Source: Mucilaginibacter inviolabilis
GTDB lineage: Bacteria > Bacteroidota > Bacteroidia > Sphingobacteriales > Sphingobacteriaceae
Reading direction: 5' to 3'
Assembly (NCBI RefSeq): GCF_011089895.1
Contig: NZ_JAANAT010000001.1
Span: 3,782,001-3,846,000, forward strand
Length of the DNA: 64,000 bases
Below the pieces are notes generated by a model, which was not told the origin of the DNA, did no database searches, and saw nothing but the letters and a program-made list of their open reading frames with translations. Numbering within the stretch: the stretch's first letter is position 1; the number at the start of each line of letters is the position of its first letter. Made by a program: the position numbers and the translations under genes. Positions 63,816 to 64,000 of the stretch are shown here, piece by piece.

Positions 63816-64000
63816 ATGACTACTACACTTACAGATCCTATTGCTGAAATCCGTGCCTTCAACAGGTTTTACACCGATATCATTGGTCTGCTCGATAAGC
63901 ACCTGTTGCATAGTGCATACTCCCTGGCTGAAGCCAGGATTATATATGAAATATATGTTGGTGAAAATGTACAAGCGTCACAAATTATGACGGCCATGAA
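63816..64000 (+). CDS. MarR-family regulator, probably MarR-GNAT bifunctional (3' end outside window)
   Basis: Only the first 61 codons are present. They read MTTTLTDPIAEIRAFNRFYTDIIG and continue through LSLAEARIIYEIY-like winged-helix sequence (HSAYSLAEARIIYEI, ASQIMTAM). The RxFNRFYT and LSLxEARxIYEI wording matches MarR proteins that are often fused to a GNAT acetyltransferase; the fusion itself is beyond the edge. The ATG follows the -7 element by only 4 bp, so the mRNA is probably leaderless. Confidence 0.75.
   Translation, partial: MTTTLTDPIAEIRAFNRFYTDIIGLLDKHLLHSAYSLAEARIIYEIYVGENVQASQIMTAM

Overview
The window comes from a Bacteroidota chromosome, most likely a Sphingobacteriaceae member of the Pedobacter/Mucilaginibacter type. 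This rests on gldK/gldL of the type IX secretion/gliding machinery, two SusC/SusD pairs with FecR-type anti-sigma factors, LytTR regulators paired with LytS-like kinases, promoters of the TTTG-N20-TAnnTTTG type, and weak or absent Shine-Dalgarno sequences. No tRNA, rRNA, CRISPR array or transposase gene was found.

Left part (1-8640): partial gldL, gldK, a hemD-like uroporphyrinogen-III synthase (TTG start) with a DUF4271 membrane protein, two unknown exported or anchored proteins, a CRTAC1-type FG-GAP/ASPIC protein and a small CpxP-like protein closed by a perfect 15-bp hairpin.

Central part (about 8750-33840): an elaborate RiPP (ribosomally made, modified peptide) locus, the highlight of the window. 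A minus-strand operon encodes two double-glycine precursor peptides, a radical SAM/SPASM maturase, a C39-peptidase ABC exporter and a short HlyD-like adaptor. Diverging from it are seven paralogous precursor genes with a common leader and a Cys-poor core built around SV(V/I)HGSVSGTFS(R/K). They are followed by an operon of a 58-aa ORF, two radical SAM/SPASM enzymes, a 2OG-Fe(II) oxygenase, an MDR reductase, a 146-aa unknown protein and a full-length LanB dehydratase. Next come a UPF0489 peptide arginase (minus strand), an alpha/beta hydrolase, a second LanB, a LytTR response regulator with its kinase, a Ser/Thr-rich 61-aa ORF and a second LytTR regulator. Seven of eight cluster promoters carry direct repeats ATTNGTC exactly 21 bp apart upstream of a TTTC/TTTG-N20-TAGYTTTA core. 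Inferred flow: LytTR activation, precursor expression, cyclophane cross-linking (radical SAM), Ser/Thr dehydration (LanB), possible reduction, hydroxylation and Arg-to-Orn conversion, then cleavage after GG and export by the C39 transporter. No LanC cyclase is present and the cores have essentially no Cys, so the product is unlikely to be an ordinary lanthipeptide.

Right part (33990-64000): a hexapeptide acetyltransferase, an outer-membrane beta-barrel receptor, a GH28-like polysaccharide-active enzyme, azoR with a palindromic operator and flanked by two copies of a MITE-like repeat, an LpoB/COG3014 envelope operon, a DUF1801 protein, a complete ECF sigma/FecR/SusC/SusD unit, a copper operon (His-rich protein, DUF3347, multicopper oxidase fused to a CopB-like barrel), a seven-heme cytochrome, a second FecR/SusC/SusD set lacking an adjacent sigma gene, and the start of a MarR-type gene preceded by a 49-bp nested palindrome.
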